Shown: in pieces, positions 42,659 through 54,126 of the stretch
How positions within the stretch are numbered: position 1 is the first letter of the stretch
How the letters are laid out: the number at the start of each line of letters is the position of its first letter
NCBI RefSeq assembly: GCF_035917995.1
Contig: NZ_CP109131.1
Coordinates: 4,030,001 to 4,094,000, forward strand
DNA length: 64,000 nt
Reading direction: 5' to 3'
DNA from: Streptosporangium sp. NBC_01755
GTDB lineage: Bacteria > Actinomycetota > Actinomycetes > Streptosporangiales > Streptosporangiaceae
Position numbers and translations under genes: made by a program
The notes under the pieces: generated by a model
Database searches by the model: none
Seen by the model: only the letters and a program-made list of their open reading frames with translations
What the model was told of the DNA's origin: nothing

Positions 42659-44007
42659 TGAATGCCCGGACTCTTCTAGCGGCCGATCCGACCCTCGCCG
42701 ACTTCGGCAAGGACCCGCTCTGGATCAGCATCATCAAGGCCGTCGTCATCTTCATCGTCCTGATGCTGGGCGTGCTGTTCGGCGTGTGGTTCGAGCGCAA
42801 GCTCATCTCCCGCATGCAGAACCGGTACGGCCCCAACAGGGCGGGCAAGTTCGGGCTGCTCCAGTCGGTGGCCGACGGCCTGAAGATGGGGCTCAAGGAA
42901 GACCTGATGCCCCGGACCGTCGACAAGGTGATCTACTTCATCGCCCCGGTCGTCCTGGCGGTCCCGGCCTTCCTGGCCTTCTCCGTCATCCCGATGGGCC
43001 CGATGGTCTCGATGTTCGGCGTCCAGACGCCGTTGCAGCTCACCGACCTCCCGGTCGCGGTGCTGCTGGTGCTGGCGATGGCCTCGATCGGCGTGTACGG
43101 CATCGTGCTGGCCGGCTGGGGCTCGCGCTCCCCGTACTCGATCCTCGGCGGCCTGCGGGCCAGCGCCCAGGTGGTCTCGTACGAGATCGCGATGGGCCTG
43201 TCGTTCGTGGGCGTGTTCCTGTTCGCCGGGACGCTGTCCACCTCGGAGATCGTCGCGGCGCAGGCCTCGGGCGGGGTGTTCAGGCTGGGCGGCCTGGAGA
43301 TCCCGATGCCCTCCTGGTACATGATCCTGCTGATCCCGTCCTTCCTGATCTACATCATCACGATGCTGGGCGAGACCAACCGGGTCCCCTTCGACCTGCC
43401 CGAGGGTGAGGGCGAGCTGGTCGGCGGCTTCCAGACCGAGTACTCCAACTCGCTGAAGTTCGCGGTCATCATGCTCGCGGAGTACGTCAACGTCTTCGTG
43501 GTCTCCGCGGTGTCCATCACCCTGTTCATGGGCGGCTGGCGGGCCCCGTGGCCGATCTCCATGTGGGACGGGGCGAACACCGGCTGGTGGCCGCTGCTCT
43601 GGTTCTTCGCCAAGATGGTGCTGGTCTTCGCCTTCTTCGTCTGGTGCCGCGCCTCGCTGCCGCGCGTCAGGTACGACCAGCTCATGGCCCTCGGCTGGAA
43701 GGTCCTCATCCCGATCAACCTGGCGTGGATCATGCTCGTGGCCACCGTCAGGGCCCTGCAGATCGACAACGTCAACCGGTCGTTCGTGCTCATCCTGGCC
43801 GCACTCGTGATGATCGGCTGCCTCGGGATCTGGTGGCGCTTCGACAGCGTGCTGCAGAAGCGCAAGGAGGCCAAGGCCGCCTTGGTCGAAGCCGAGTTCG
43901 AGCAACTCCAAGCCGAGCCGACCGCGGGTGGTTTCCCTGTGCCGCCGCTCGACCTGCCGCACTACCACGGGGTAGAGCGCAAGGAGGTTCCCAGTGGGAG
44001 CAACTGA
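42658..44007 (+). CDS. nuoH: NADH-quinone oxidoreductase subunit H
   Basis: 449 residues, about eight membrane helices. Signature [18 protein letters not shown] (about 44-61) and [19 protein letters not shown]. It builds the quinone channel in the membrane. A charged tail of ~50 residues extends beyond the usual end. Overlaps nuoG by one base (TAATG) and nuoI by 14. Confidence 0.98.
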   Translation: MNARTLLAADPTLADFGKDPLWISIIKAVVIFIVLMLGVLFGVWFERKLISRMQNRYGPNRAGKFGLLQSVADGLKMGLKEDLMPRTVDKVIYFIAPVVLAVPAFLAFSVIPMGPMVSMFGVQTPLQLTDLPVAVLLVLAMASIGVYGIVLAGWGSRSPYSILGGLRASAQVVSYEIAMGLSFVGVFLFAGTLSTSEIVAAQASGGVFRLGGLEIPMPSWYMILLIPSFLIYIITMLGETNRVPFDLPEGEGELVGGFQTEYSNSLKFAVIMLAEYVNVFVVSAVSITLFMGGWRAPWPISMWDGANTGWWPLLWFFAKMVLVFAFFVWCRASLPRVRYDQLMALGWKVLIPINLAWIMLVATVRALQIDNVNRSFVLILAALVMIGCLGIWWRFDSVLQKRKEAKAALVEAEFEQLQAEPTAGGFPVPPLDLPHYHGVERKEVPSGSN

Positions 44008-44509
44008 TTGGCTGAATCCCATCAAGGGATTCGGCGTGACCTTCCACACGATGTTCAAGAAGGTCGAGACGGTCAACTACCCCGAGGAGAAGCGGCCCAC
44101 GGCTCCGCGCTTCCACGGCCGGCACCAGCTCAACCGCTGGCCCGACGGTCTGGAGAAGTGCGTCGGCTGTGAGCTGTGCGCCTGGGCCTGCCCGGCCGAC
44201 GCGATCTTCGTCGAGGGTGCCGACAACACCGACGAGGCACGGTTCTCACCCGGTGAGCGCTACGGGCGCACCTACCAGATCAACTATCTGCGGTGCATCC
44301 TGTGCGGCCTGTGCATCGAAGCCTGCCCGACACGGGCGCTGACGATGACCAATGAGTACGATCTCGCCGACACCAGCCGTGAGAGCCTGATCTACACCAA
44401 GGAGATGCTGCTCGCACCGCTCGGTCCCGGCATGGAGATCCCGCCGCACCCCATGCGCCTTGGCGAGACCGAAGAGGACTACTACCGGCTGGGACGCAAC
44501 AATGGGTGA
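43994..44509 (+). CDS. nuoI: NADH-quinone oxidoreductase subunit I
   Basis: 171 residues from a GTG inside the end of nuoH. Two ferredoxin motifs, [12 protein letters not shown] and [12 protein letters not shown], bind clusters N6a and N6b that connect NuoG to NuoB. Confidence 0.98.
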   Translation: MGATDWLNPIKGFGVTFHTMFKKVETVNYPEEKRPTAPRFHGRHQLNRWPDGLEKCVGCELCAWACPADAIFVEGADNTDEARFSPGERYGRTYQINYLRCILCGLCIEACPTRALTMTNEYDLADTSRESLIYTKEMLLAPLGPGMEIPPHPMRLGETEEDYYRLGRNNG

Positions 44510-45338
44510 GACCATCACGTTCTGGATCCTGGCGGTCGTCTCGGTATCGGCCGCACTCGGGCTCGTCTTCAGCCGCAAGGCGGTCTACTCGGCCCTGATG
44601 CTGGGCGTCGTCATGCTGTCGCTGGCCGTGCTCTACGCGGTGCAGGACGCCCCCTTCCTCGCCGCGGTGCAGATCATCGTCTACACCGGCGCGGTCATGA
44701 TGCTCTTCCTGTTCGTCCTGATGCTCGTCGGCGTCGACTCCGCCGACTCGCTGGTCGAGACGATCAAGGGGCAGCGCATCTGGGCGGCGATCGCGGGCCT
44801 GGGCTTCGCCTTCCTGCTCGCCCTGGGGGTCGGCAACGCCACCTTCGCCGCGCCCGCCGGCCTGGCCGAGGCCACGAAGGCCGCGGGCGGCAACGTGCCC
44901 TCCCTGGCACAGCTGATCTTCACGCGGTACGTCTTCGCCTTCGAGGTCACCTCGGCGCTGCTGATCACCGCCGCGCTCGGCGCGATGGTGCTGGCGCACC
45001 GCGAGCGCATCCGGCCCAAGGCCACCCAGCGTGACCTGGCCCGCGCCCGGTTCAGCGGTCCGCAGCCCTCGCCGCTGCCGGGACCCGGCACCTACGCGCT
45101 GCACAACGCGATCGACATGCCGGCCCTGCTGCCCGACGGCACGGTCTCCGACAAGTCCATCAACCGGGTGCTCGCCAGGCACGAGATGGAGGGCGGCTTC
45201 GCGCCGACCGACCCGGTGAAGGCGGCGCTCATCAAGCAGGTCCTGGAGAAGGACGCGGAGCAAGACCGCGATTCCGACTCAGGCGACAAGCCCGTCCAGG
45301 TGGAGGACGCGGCGCCCCAGCAGGAGGACGGCAAGTGA
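44502..45338 (+). CDS. nuoJ: NADH-quinone oxidoreductase subunit J
   Basis: 278 residues from the ATG at 44502, overlapping nuoI by 8 bases. Five membrane helices with the [18 protein letters not shown] motif; a long polar C-terminal tail (after about residue 170) is typical of actinomycetes. Membrane-arm subunit. Confidence 0.96.
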   Translation: MGETITFWILAVVSVSAALGLVFSRKAVYSALMLGVVMLSLAVLYAVQDAPFLAAVQIIVYTGAVMMLFLFVLMLVGVDSADSLVETIKGQRIWAAIAGLGFAFLLALGVGNATFAAPAGLAEATKAAGGNVPSLAQLIFTRYVFAFEVTSALLITAALGAMVLAHRERIRPKATQRDLARARFSGPQPSPLPGPGTYALHNAIDMPALLPDGTVSDKSINRVLARHEMEGGFAPTDPVKAALIKQVLEKDAEQDRDSDSGDKPVQVEDAAPQQEDGK

Positions 45339-45631
45339 CCACTCACTACCTGGTGCTCTCCGCGCTGCTTTTCGCGATCGGCGCCATCGGCGTGCTGGTA
45401 CGGCGCAACGCGATCGTGGTGTTCATGTGCGTGGAGCTCATGCTCAACGCCTGCAACCTCGCGTTCGTCGCCTTCGCCAGGCAGCAGGGCAACCTGGACG
45501 GCCAGATCATCGCGTTCTTCGTGATGGTGGTGGCCGCGGCCGAGGTCGTCATCGGCCTCGCCATCATCGTGATGATCTTCCGAACCCGCAGGTCCGCGTC
45601 GGTGGACGACGCGAACCTGCTGAAGTACTAA
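45335..45631 (+). CDS. nuoK: NADH-quinone oxidoreductase subunit K
   Basis: 98 residues, three membrane helices, from a GTG overlapping the nuoJ stop. Conserved membrane Glu residues appear in [10 protein letters not shown] and [10 protein letters not shown], as needed for the proton path. Confidence 0.98.
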   Translation: MTTHYLVLSALLFAIGAIGVLVRRNAIVVFMCVELMLNACNLAFVAFARQQGNLDGQIIAFFVMVVAAAEVVIGLAIIVMIFRTRRSASVDDANLLKY

Positions 45632-45640
45632 GAGGTGGCC

Positions 45641-47560
45641 GTGGAACCCGCTGAGATCATCCAGCATTCCGGGGGTGTGATCGGAGTCTCCTGGCTCATG
45701 GTCGCGCTCCCGCTGCTCGGTGCCGCGATCCTGCTGCTGTTCGGGCGCCGCACCGACCGCTGGGGTCACCTCCTCGGTGTCGCGATGTCCCTGGGCGCGT
45801 TCGCGGTGGCGGTCGCCGCCTTCGTCCAGCTGCTCGGTCTGCCCGAGGCCCAGCGCCGCCAGGGTGTCAGGCTCTACGAGTTCATTCCCGGCCTCGCCGA
45901 CATGGGGCTGCTGATCGACCCGCTGTCGATCGGCTTCGCCCTGCTGATCACCGGTGTGGGATCGCTGATCCACATCTACTCGATCGGCTACATGTCGCAC
46001 GACCCGGGTCGGCGCCGGTTCTTCGCGTACCTGAACCTGTTCGTCGCCGCGATGCTCCTGCTGGTGCTGGCCGACAACTACGTCGTCCTGTTCGTCGGCT
46101 GGGAGGGTGTGGGCCTCGCCTCGTACCTGCTGATCGGCTTCTGGCAGTTCAAGCCCACGGCGGCGGCCGCGGCCAAGAAGGCGTTCATCGTCAACCGCGT
46201 CGGCGACTTCGGCCTGCTGATCGCGATCTTCACGATCTGGACGACGTTCGGCTCGGTCGCCTTCAACGAGCTCACCGGGGGTGTCGTCGGCGGGGCGATC
46301 TCCTCCGGCGCCGCCTCCCAGGGCACGATCACCGCGGTCGGCCTGCTGCTGCTCCTCGGCGCCTGCGGCAAGTCGGCCCAGCTGCCGCTGCAGTCGTGGC
46401 TGCTGGACGCGATGGAGGGCCCGACCCCGGTCTCGGCACTCATCCACGCCGCGACCATGGTCACCGCGGGCGTCTACCTGGTCGTCCGCTCCGGCGCGTT
46501 CTTCGAGGCCGCCCCGACCGCGCAGCTCGTGGTGACGATCGTCGGTGTGGCCACGCTGCTCGCCGGTGCGATCATCGGTTGCGCCAAGGACGACATCAAG
46601 AAGGGCCTCGCCGGTTCGACCATGTCGCAGATCGGCTACATGATGCTCGGCGCGGGCCTCGGCCCGGTGGGCTACGCCTTCGCCATCGCGCACCTGATCG
46701 CGCACGGCTTCTTCAAGGCCAACATGTTCCTCGGGGCGGGCTCGGTCATGCACGCCATGAACGACGAGGTCGACATGCGTAAGTACGGTGGCCTGTTCTC
46801 GGTGATGAAGGTCACCGCGGCCACCTTCATGATCGGCTACCTCGCGATCATCGGCTTCCCGCTGCTGTCCGGCTACTTCACCAAGGACGGCATCATCGAG
46901 ACGGCCATGGAGCACAACCAGATCCTCGGCTGGCTCGCGGTCGTCGGCGCGGGCATCACCGGCTTCTACATGTCGCGGATGGTCTTCATGACCTTCTTCG
47001 GCAAGCGGCGCTGGGCCGACGACGCGCACCCGCACGAGTCGCCCTCCGTGATGACCGTGCCGCTGATCCTGCTGTCGATCGGCTCGGTCTTCCTGGGCGC
47101 CTTCCTGATCCTGGACAACCGGCTCATGCGCTTCCTCGCCCCGGCGGTCGGTCTGCCCGAGCATCTCCCCGGGTTCCACCCCTTCAGCGTCCCCGGCCTG
47201 ACCACGCTCGCGCTGGTCGCCGTCGGCGTCGTCTACGCCTGGTTCCGCTACGGTGCCGCCGAGGTGCCCCGGGTCGCCCCGCGCGGCTCGTTCCTCACCA
47301 CGTTCGCCCGCCGTGACCTGTACGGCGACGCCCTGAACGAGGCGCTGTTCATGCGCCCCGGCCAGTGGCTGGCCCGGTTCGCGGTGTTCTTCGACAACCG
47401 CGGCATCGACGGCCTGGTCAACGGCCTGGCGGCGGGGATCGGCGGGACCTCCGGGCGGCTGCGCCGCATCCAGACCGGCTACGTGCGGTCCTACGCGTTG
47501 TCCATCCTCTTCGGTGCCGCCGTGGTCGTTGGCGCGCTGCTCTACGTAGGGAACATGTGA
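45641..47560 (+). CDS. nuoL: NADH-quinone oxidoreductase subunit L
   Basis: 639 residues from the GTG at 45641, which has AGAGG 5 bases upstream; a GTG at 45635 would add two residues but would overlap that site. Antiporter-like core: [40 protein letters not shown] and K-D-D-I-K-K. Distal proton pump with the lateral helix at its end. Overlaps nuoM by one base. Confidence 0.97.
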   Translation: MEPAEIIQHSGGVIGVSWLMVALPLLGAAILLLFGRRTDRWGHLLGVAMSLGAFAVAVAAFVQLLGLPEAQRRQGVRLYEFIPGLADMGLLIDPLSIGFALLITGVGSLIHIYSIGYMSHDPGRRRFFAYLNLFVAAMLLLVLADNYVVLFVGWEGVGLASYLLIGFWQFKPTAAAAAKKAFIVNRVGDFGLLIAIFTIWTTFGSVAFNELTGGVVGGAISSGAASQGTITAVGLLLLLGACGKSAQLPLQSWLLDAMEGPTPVSALIHAATMVTAGVYLVVRSGAFFEAAPTAQLVVTIVGVATLLAGAIIGCAKDDIKKGLAGSTMSQIGYMMLGAGLGPVGYAFAIAHLIAHGFFKANMFLGAGSVMHAMNDEVDMRKYGGLFSVMKVTAATFMIGYLAIIGFPLLSGYFTKDGIIETAMEHNQILGWLAVVGAGITGFYMSRMVFMTFFGKRRWADDAHPHESPSVMTVPLILLSIGSVFLGAFLILDNRLMRFLAPAVGLPEHLPGFHPFSVPGLTTLALVAVGVVYAWFRYGAAEVPRVAPRGSFLTTFARRDLYGDALNEALFMRPGQWLARFAVFFDNRGIDGLVNGLAAGIGGTSGRLRRIQTGYVRSYALSILFGAAVVVGALLYVGNM

Positions 47561-49089
47561 TGCCCTGGCTCTCGACCCTGATTGCCGTGCCCGTTCTGGG
47601 CGCGGTGGGTGTCTCCCTTGTCAAGAGTGACAAGCTCGCCAAACAGCTGGCCCTGGTGGTCTCGCTGGTCGTGCTGGCGCTCACCGGCGCCCTCGCGTAC
47701 CTGTTCGAACCGGTCTCCGAGACGCGCTTCCAGTTCGCCGAGGTCTACGAGTGGATTCCGCGGTTCGGCGTCCACTACGGCGTCGGCGTGGACGGCATCG
47801 CCCTGGTGCTGATCGCGCTGTCGGCGGTGCTCGTGCCGATCGTGATCCTCGCCTCCTGGCACGACGCCGACGGAACCGGGGCCGCGGCCACGCCCAAGCG
47901 CTCGGTGAAGACCTACTTCGCGCTGCTGCTGGTGCTGGAAGCGATGATGATCGGCGTCTTCGCGGCGACCGACGTCTTCCTCTTCTACGTCTTCTTCGAA
48001 GCCATGCTCATCCCGATGTACTTCATGATCGGGTCGTACGGTGGAGTCCAGCGGTCCTACGCGGCCGTGAAGTTCCTGCTGTACTCGCTCTTCGGCGGCC
48101 TGCTCATGCTGGTCGCGGTGATCGCGCTCTACGTGATCGCCGACAAGGGCACGTTCATGTTCCCCGAGCTGATCGGCGTCATCCAGGACCCGACCACGCA
48201 GAAGTGGCTCTTCGCGGGCTTCTTCATCGCGTTCGCGGTCAAGGCGCCGCTCTGGCCGTTCCACACCTGGCTGCCCGACGCCGCCGCGCAGGCTCCGGCC
48301 GGTGCCGCGGTGCTGCTGGTGGGCGTGCTGGACAAGGTCGGCACGTACGGGATGCTCCGCTTCTGCCTGGAGCTCTTCCCGGACGCGTCGAAGTTCTTCA
48401 CCCCGCTGGTGATCGTGCTAGCGGTGGTGGGCATCGTCTACGGCGCGATCGTGGCGATCGGCCAGACCGACATGAAGCGCCTGATCGCCTACACCTCGAT
48501 CTCGCACTTCGGCTTCATCGCGCTGGGCGTCTTCGCGATGACCAAGGACGCGGGGGCGGGCGCCACCCTCTACATGGTCAACCACGGCTTCTCGACCGGC
48601 GCGCTCTTCCTGGTCGCCGGATTCCTGATCTACCGCCGGGGTTCCAGCCAGATCGCCGACTACGGAGGCGTGCAGAAGGTCGCCCCGCTGCTCGCCGGCA
48701 CCTTCCTGATCGCCGGCCTGTCCGGGCTCTCCCTACCGGGACTGTCCACGTTCGTCAGCGAGTTCATGGTCCTGATCGGCACCTTCGAGCGCTATCCGGT
48801 CGCGGCGATCATCGCGACGAGCGGTGTCGTCCTGGCGGCCGTCTACGTCCTGTGGATGTACCAGCGCACCATGACCGGCCCCTCGAAGGAGTCGGCCTAC
48901 GTCATGCCCGACCTCAACCGGCGTGAGATCTGGGTGATGGGCCCGCTGGTCGCGGTGATCATCGCCTTGGGCTTCTTCCCCAAGCCGGTGCTTGACGTGA
49001 TCAATCCCGCGGTCGACAAGACGATCTCCAGCGTCCACATCGAACCGTTCACGCCCGCCGTGGCAGAGAAGAAGGGGGCCGGCCAGTGA
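47560..49089 (+). CDS. nuoM: NADH-quinone oxidoreductase subunit M
   Basis: 509 residues. Antiporter-like core with F-F-E-A-M-L-I-P-M-Y-F, P-F-H-T-W-L-P-D-A-A-A-Q-A-P and T-D-M-K-R-L-I-A-Y-T-S-I-S-H-F-G-F. Proton-pumping membrane subunit. Its stop overlaps the nuoN GTG. Confidence 0.98.
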   Translation: MPWLSTLIAVPVLGAVGVSLVKSDKLAKQLALVVSLVVLALTGALAYLFEPVSETRFQFAEVYEWIPRFGVHYGVGVDGIALVLIALSAVLVPIVILASWHDADGTGAAATPKRSVKTYFALLLVLEAMMIGVFAATDVFLFYVFFEAMLIPMYFMIGSYGGVQRSYAAVKFLLYSLFGGLLMLVAVIALYVIADKGTFMFPELIGVIQDPTTQKWLFAGFFIAFAVKAPLWPFHTWLPDAAAQAPAGAAVLLVGVLDKVGTYGMLRFCLELFPDASKFFTPLVIVLAVVGIVYGAIVAIGQTDMKRLIAYTSISHFGFIALGVFAMTKDAGAGATLYMVNHGFSTGALFLVAGFLIYRRGSSQIADYGGVQKVAPLLAGTFLIAGLSGLSLPGLSTFVSEFMVLIGTFERYPVAAIIATSGVVLAAVYVLWMYQRTMTGPSKESAYVMPDLNRREIWVMGPLVAVIIALGFFPKPVLDVINPAVDKTISSVHIEPFTPAVAEKKGAGQ

Positions 49090-50636
49090 ACGGCACCATC
49101 CAAGCCCCGACAATCGAGTACGCGCTGCTCGCGCCGATGCTGCTGGTGTTCGGTGCGGCTGTCCTCGGGGTGCTGGCCGAGGCGTTCGCGCCCCGCTACC
49201 TGCGCAAGTCGATCCAGATGCCGCTCACGCTGCTCGCCCTGCTCGGCGCGTTCGTCATGACCGTCCTCAACGGCGTCACCGGCCTGCCGGATGCCCCGGC
49301 GGCCATGGGCTCGGTCGCGGTGGACGGGCCCTCCCTGTTCATCTGGGGCATCATCCTCGTCCTGGCGCTGGTCAGCACGCTTCTGATCAACGACGAGGAC
49401 CAGTTCGTCGCGCAGGCGGCGGCGGTACCGGGAAGCCCGGACGAGGAGGAGGCGATCCTCAGCGGATACGCCCAGACCGAGGTCTACCCGCTGCTGCTGT
49501 TCTCGGTCGGCGGCATGCTGCTCTTCGCCTCCGCCAATGACCTGCTGGCCATGTTCGTCGGCCTTGAGGTCATGTCCCTGCCGCTGTACCTGCTCTGCGG
49601 CCTGGCCCGCCACCGCCGCCTGCTCTCGCAGGAGGCCTCGGTCAAGTACTTCCTGCTCGGCGCGTTCTCCTCGGCCTTCTTCCTGTACGGCACGGCCCTG
49701 GTCTACGGCTACGCCGGGTCGGTGGACCTGAAGGCCATCAGCGCCGCGCTCAGCGTGGTCAGCGGCCAGGAGACGCTGCTGCTGGTCGGCCTGGCGCTGC
49801 TCGGCGTCGGCCTGCTCTTCAAGATCGGAGCCGCGCCGTTCCAGGCGTGGAAGCCCGACGTCTACCAGGGAGCGCCCACCGCGGTCACCGCTCTGATGGC
49901 CTCCACGGTGCTCGTGGCGGCCTTCGGCGCCGTGCTGAGGGTTTTCTGGGTCGCCCTGGGCGGCCTGGAGTGGGACTGGAAGCCGGTCATGTGGGGCATC
50001 GCGATCCTGACGATGATCGTCGGTGCGATCCTGGCCATCACCCAGACCGAGATCAAGCGCATGCTCGCCTACTCCTCGATCGCGCACGCGGGCTTCCTGC
50101 TCACCGGCGTCGTCGCGATCGGCGCCGCCGAGCAGAACAAGCTCGCCCTGTCGGCCATCCTGTTCTACCTGGCCGCGTACGGCTTCACCACGGTCGGCGC
50201 CTTCGCGGTCGTCACCATGGTCCGTGACGCGGGCGGCGAGGCCGGGCACCTGTCCCGCTGGGCCGGTCTGGGCAAGCGTGCTCCCGTTCTCGCGGGTGTT
50301 TTCGCCTTCTTTTTGCTGGCATTCGCCGGCATCCCGCTCACGAGCGGCTTCTTCGGCAAGTACGCCGTCTTCTCGGCGGCGGTCGCCGGAGACGCTCTGC
50401 CGCTGGTCATCGTGGGTGTGGTCAGCTCGGCGATCGCCGCGTTCTTCTACGTCCGGGTGATCGTGCTGATGTTCTTCAACGAGCCTGTCGTCGACGGGCC
50501 GTCCATCGCGACGCCCACGGTGGGCACCTCGGCTGTGGTCGCTCTCGCCGCAGCGGCTACGGTAGTGCTGGGGGTTTTCCCGCAGCCGGTGCTCGATCTC
50601 GCGGATCAGGCTGCGTCCGCGCTGTTCATACGCTAG
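49086..50636 (+). CDS. nuoN: NADH-quinone oxidoreductase subunit N
   Basis: 516 residues from a GTG. About fourteen helices; G-L-E-V-M-S-L-P-L-Y-L-L-C-G, P-F-Q-A-W-K-P-D-V-Y-Q-G-A-P and T-E-I-K-R-M-L-A-Y-S-S-I-A-H-A-G-F are diagnostic. Completes a full 14-subunit complex I operon. The polyprenyl synthase starts 14 bases later. Confidence 0.98.
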   Translation: MNGTIQAPTIEYALLAPMLLVFGAAVLGVLAEAFAPRYLRKSIQMPLTLLALLGAFVMTVLNGVTGLPDAPAAMGSVAVDGPSLFIWGIILVLALVSTLLINDEDQFVAQAAAVPGSPDEEEAILSGYAQTEVYPLLLFSVGGMLLFASANDLLAMFVGLEVMSLPLYLLCGLARHRRLLSQEASVKYFLLGAFSSAFFLYGTALVYGYAGSVDLKAISAALSVVSGQETLLLVGLALLGVGLLFKIGAAPFQAWKPDVYQGAPTAVTALMASTVLVAAFGAVLRVFWVALGGLEWDWKPVMWGIAILTMIVGAILAITQTEIKRMLAYSSIAHAGFLLTGVVAIGAAEQNKLALSAILFYLAAYGFTTVGAFAVVTMVRDAGGEAGHLSRWAGLGKRAPVLAGVFAFFLLAFAGIPLTSGFFGKYAVFSAAVAGDALPLVIVGVVSSAIAAFFYVRVIVLMFFNEPVVDGPSIATPTVGTSAVVALAAAATVVLGVFPQPVLDLADQAASALFIR

Positions 50637-50650
50637 AGGAGTAACGGTTC

Positions 50651-51646
50651 ATGGCTGCGCCACCGGTTGTTGATCTTCCGTTTGCCGACGAACGGTTGGC
50701 GCAGGACCTCGCTACCGGCCTGGCCGAGGTCGAGAAACTGCTGCGATCCTCGGTGGAGAGTGAGGACGCCTTCGTCACGGAGGCGTCCAAGCACCTCATC
50801 GAGGCGGGCGGCAAGAGGTTCCGGGCCATGCTGGTCCTGCTCGCCGCCCAGTTCGGCTCACCCGCGGCGGCGGGAGTGGTGCCCGGGGCCGTGGTGATCG
50901 AGCTGACCCACCTGGCGACGCTCTACCACGACGACGTGATGGACGAGGCCCCGGTCCGCCGGGGCTCCCCGTCGGCCAACGCCCGCTGGGACAACACCGT
51001 GGCCATCCTGACCGGCGACTACCTGTTCGCCCAGGCCTCGGAGATCCTCGCCGACCTTGGCTCCGACGTCATCAGGATCCAGGCGCAGACGTTCTCCCGC
51101 CTGGTCCGCGGCCAGATCCGGGAGACCATCGGCCCCCGCTCCGGTGAGGACCCGGTGGCCCACTACATCGGGGTGCTGGCCGACAAGACCGGCTCGTTGA
51201 TCGCCACCTCCGGCCGGTTCGGCGCCATGCTCAGCGGTGCCACGCCCGAAGTGGTCGAGCGACTGACCCGGGCCTGCGAGGCCATCGGGGTCGCCTGGCA
51301 GCTCGGTGACGACCTGCTGGACGTCGCCGCGGAGACGGCCGAGTCGGGCAAGACGCCTGGCACCGACCTGCGCGAGGGCATCCGGACCCTGCCCGTGCTC
51401 TACGTCCTGGCGGCGGACAACCCCGAGAGTGCCCGGCTGCGTGAGTTGCTGGCCGGTCCGGTGGCGGAGAAGGACATCGAGGAGGCCCTGCGTCTGCTCC
51501 GCGCCGACACCGCCATGGGACATGCCCGCGCCGAGCTGCTCGACTGGGCCGACCGTGCTCGCGAGGATCTCGCGGGCCTTCCCGACATCCCGGCTCGCGC
51601 CGCCTACCTGGCACTCTGCGACTACGTCGTCGAGCGCTCCGGCTGA
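50651..51646 (+). CDS. Polyprenyl diphosphate synthase (likely menaquinone side chain)
   Basis: 331 residues; GAGGAG precedes the ATG. First Asp-rich motif L-Y-H-D-D-V-M-D-E-A (about residues 95-104) and second G-D-D-L-L-D (about 218), plus G-G-K-R-F-R. It lies 14 bases after nuoN and is probably the last gene of the operon. With menG and the reductase at the other end it suggests synthesis of the C40-C45 menaquinone tail; chain length cannot be read directly. Confidence 0.93.
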   Translation: MAAPPVVDLPFADERLAQDLATGLAEVEKLLRSSVESEDAFVTEASKHLIEAGGKRFRAMLVLLAAQFGSPAAAGVVPGAVVIELTHLATLYHDDVMDEAPVRRGSPSANARWDNTVAILTGDYLFAQASEILADLGSDVIRIQAQTFSRLVRGQIRETIGPRSGEDPVAHYIGVLADKTGSLIATSGRFGAMLSGATPEVVERLTRACEAIGVAWQLGDDLLDVAAETAESGKTPGTDLREGIRTLPVLYVLAADNPESARLRELLAGPVAEKDIEEALRLLRADTAMGHARAELLDWADRAREDLAGLPDIPARAAYLALCDYVVERSG

Positions 51647-51721
51647 CCACCGGTCCAGGACAGGACCCGGTCCGGCTCGGCGGCAACGCAGATCCAGGTT
51701 TTCCGTGGTTGTTTCGCGACG

Positions 51722-51741
51722 TTGCTTGCATGGCAAAGCAA
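51722..51741. promoter_or_regulatory. Dyad upstream of marR
   Basis: TTGCTTGCATGGCAAAGCAA has 6-base arms TTGCTT/AAGCAA and sits 55 bases before the MarR start, adjacent to a TATTGT -10-like element at 51743. MarR proteins usually bind such a site in their own promoter. Confidence 0.45.
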
Positions 51742-51796
51742 ATATTGTATGTGCACGTAGACTCCTCCCGGACAGCACACTCCAGGAGGAATCACC

Positions 51797-52198
51797 ATGT
51801 CATGGGACCATTTCGCCCTCTTGCACGCACGCGTGGAGGCGGAGTTGGCCAAGGCACTCCAGCGCGGTCACGGCCTGGGGCTGTCGGAGTACCGCGCGCT
51901 GATCCGGCTTGCCGCCGCTTCCGACGGCTGCATGCGCATGCAGGAGCTCGCCGAGGCGGTGGGTCTCAACCAGAGCTCGGTGACCCGCCTCGTCGCCCGC
52001 CTCGAAGAGGCCGGGATGACCCGGCGCGACCTCTGCTCGGATGACCGTCGCGGCGTCTACTCGGTGATCACCGAAGAGGGGCGCGCCCGCCTGACCGACG
52101 CCACGCCCACCTATGAACGCTCCCTGGCCGCCGCGCTGGAGCAGGCGGGCATCGACCCGCTCTTCACACCCCTGGTCCTCGCCGTACGCGGCTCTTGA
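51797..52198 (+). CDS. MarR family transcriptional regulator
   Basis: 133 residues; AGGAGG before the ATG. Winged helix: M-R-M-Q-E-L-A-E-A-V-G-L-N-Q-S-S-V-T-R-L-V-A-R-L-E-E-A-G-M-T-R-R (about 45-77) with wing D-D-R-R-G-V-Y-S-V-I-T. It probably represses itself and perhaps the convergent transporter; the target is unproven. Confidence 0.9.
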   Translation: MSWDHFALLHARVEAELAKALQRGHGLGLSEYRALIRLAAASDGCMRMQELAEAVGLNQSSVTRLVARLEEAGMTRRDLCSDDRRGVYSVITEEGRARLTDATPTYERSLAAALEQAGIDPLFTPLVLAVRGS

Positions 52199-52213
52199 GT
52201 CCTTGAACAGGGT

Positions 52214-53134
52214 TTATGTGGCGTTCTGTGCGGCCAAGGGTTCGGGCGTCGTGCGGCGGGCCTGAGTGGCCGTCCTGAGGCTGTCCCAGGTGAAGACCGA
52301 CAGCGCCAGCCAGATGATGGCGAATCCCACCCAGCGGCTGGGCGGCATGACCTCGTGCAGGACGACCACCCCGCACAGGAACTGCAGGATCGGGGCGATG
52401 TACTGCAGCAGGCCGATCGTGGTGAGCGGCACCCGGATCGCGGCGGCGGTGAAGCAGAGCATCGGAACGGCGGTGACCACGCCGGCTCCGGCCAGCAGGA
52501 GCGTGTGTCCCGCACCCCAGTTCCCGAACGTGCTCGCCCCCTGCTGCCCCAGGTAGGCCAGGTAGGCCAGCGCGGGCAGCAGCAGTACCAGCGTCTCGAC
52601 CGTCATGCTCTCCGCCGCACCCACCCCGGCGGTCTTCTTGATCAGCCCGTAGGTGCCGAAACTGGCGGCCAGCGCCAGCGCGATCCACGGCGGACGCCCG
52701 TAGTCGACGGCCAGCACGACCACGGCCGCCGCCCCCAGCCCCACCGCGGCCCACTGCCACGGCCGCAGCCGCTCCTTCAGCAGCAGGACGCCGAAGAGCA
52801 CGCTGATCAGGGGGGTGATGAAGTAGCCGAACGAGCTCTCGACCACGTGCCCGGTGTTGACGGCGTAGATGTAGACGCCCCAGTTGAGCGTGACGAGCAC
52901 CGCGGCCAGGACGAGAAGGCCGATCTTTCTCGGGGTGCGCAGGAGCTCGCGGAACCAGGACCAGTGGCGCCGCACCGCCAGGATGGCGACGACGGCGACC
53001 AGGGACCAGGCGATGCGGTGGGCCAGGATCTCCAGGGCGCCGGAGGGCTTCAGGAGCGGCCAGTAGAGCGGGAACAGGCCCCACATGGAGTAGGCGGCGA
53101 TGCCGTACAGAACTCCACGGCGTGTTTCAGGCAT
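52214..53134 (-). CDS. rarD: RarD family DMT transporter
   Basis: 306 residues, ten membrane helices. RarD features: Y-S-M-W-G-L-F-P-L-Y-W-P-L-L...E-I-L-A-H-R-I-A-W-S, N-W-G-V-Y-I-Y-A-V-N and L-L-Q-Y-I-A-P-I-L-Q-F. An exporter of unknown substrate (in E. coli linked to chloramphenicol sensitivity). It ends 15 bases from the convergent marR stop and is divergent from msrA. Confidence 0.93.
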   Translation of the reverse strand: MPETRRGVLYGIAAYSMWGLFPLYWPLLKPSGALEILAHRIAWSLVAVVAILAVRRHWSWFRELLRTPRKIGLLVLAAVLVTLNWGVYIYAVNTGHVVESSFGYFITPLISVLFGVLLLKERLRPWQWAAVGLGAAAVVVLAVDYGRPPWIALALAASFGTYGLIKKTAGVGAAESMTVETLVLLLPALAYLAYLGQQGASTFGNWGAGHTLLLAGAGVVTAVPMLCFTAAAIRVPLTTIGLLQYIAPILQFLCGVVVLHEVMPPSRWVGFAIIWLALSVFTWDSLRTATQARRTTPEPLAAQNAT

Positions 53135-53270
53135 GACCCCTATCTTTACTCCTTACTGAATTTAACACAATTTAGCTGTACTTTTCGATCAGTTAAGAAA
53201 CTCTTGCGGGAACACGGGAGGGGCGCCCACTGTTGCCTTCTGGTGAGAACGTGTCAGGAGGAGGTTCGCA

Positions 53271-53960
<690 letters not shown>

Positions 53961-54126
53961 CCCTCCAGGTTTCGCCTGTACGGCTCGTGCCCGATTCCTG
54001 AGTACGAGTCGTGCCGTCTGTGTGGTTTCGTCGTCATCCTTGTGTCGATCCGTCGCCCCAGCGCGGGTAGGCGCGCCGGTCCAGGTCTTCGACGGCGCGC
54101 TCGGGCCGGTCGGGCACTGTCGAATG

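Noticed and set aside
52164-53084. Second 306-codon minus-strand frame over rarD
   Set aside because: Shadow of RarD in another frame, Arg/Gly/Ala-rich without membrane helices.
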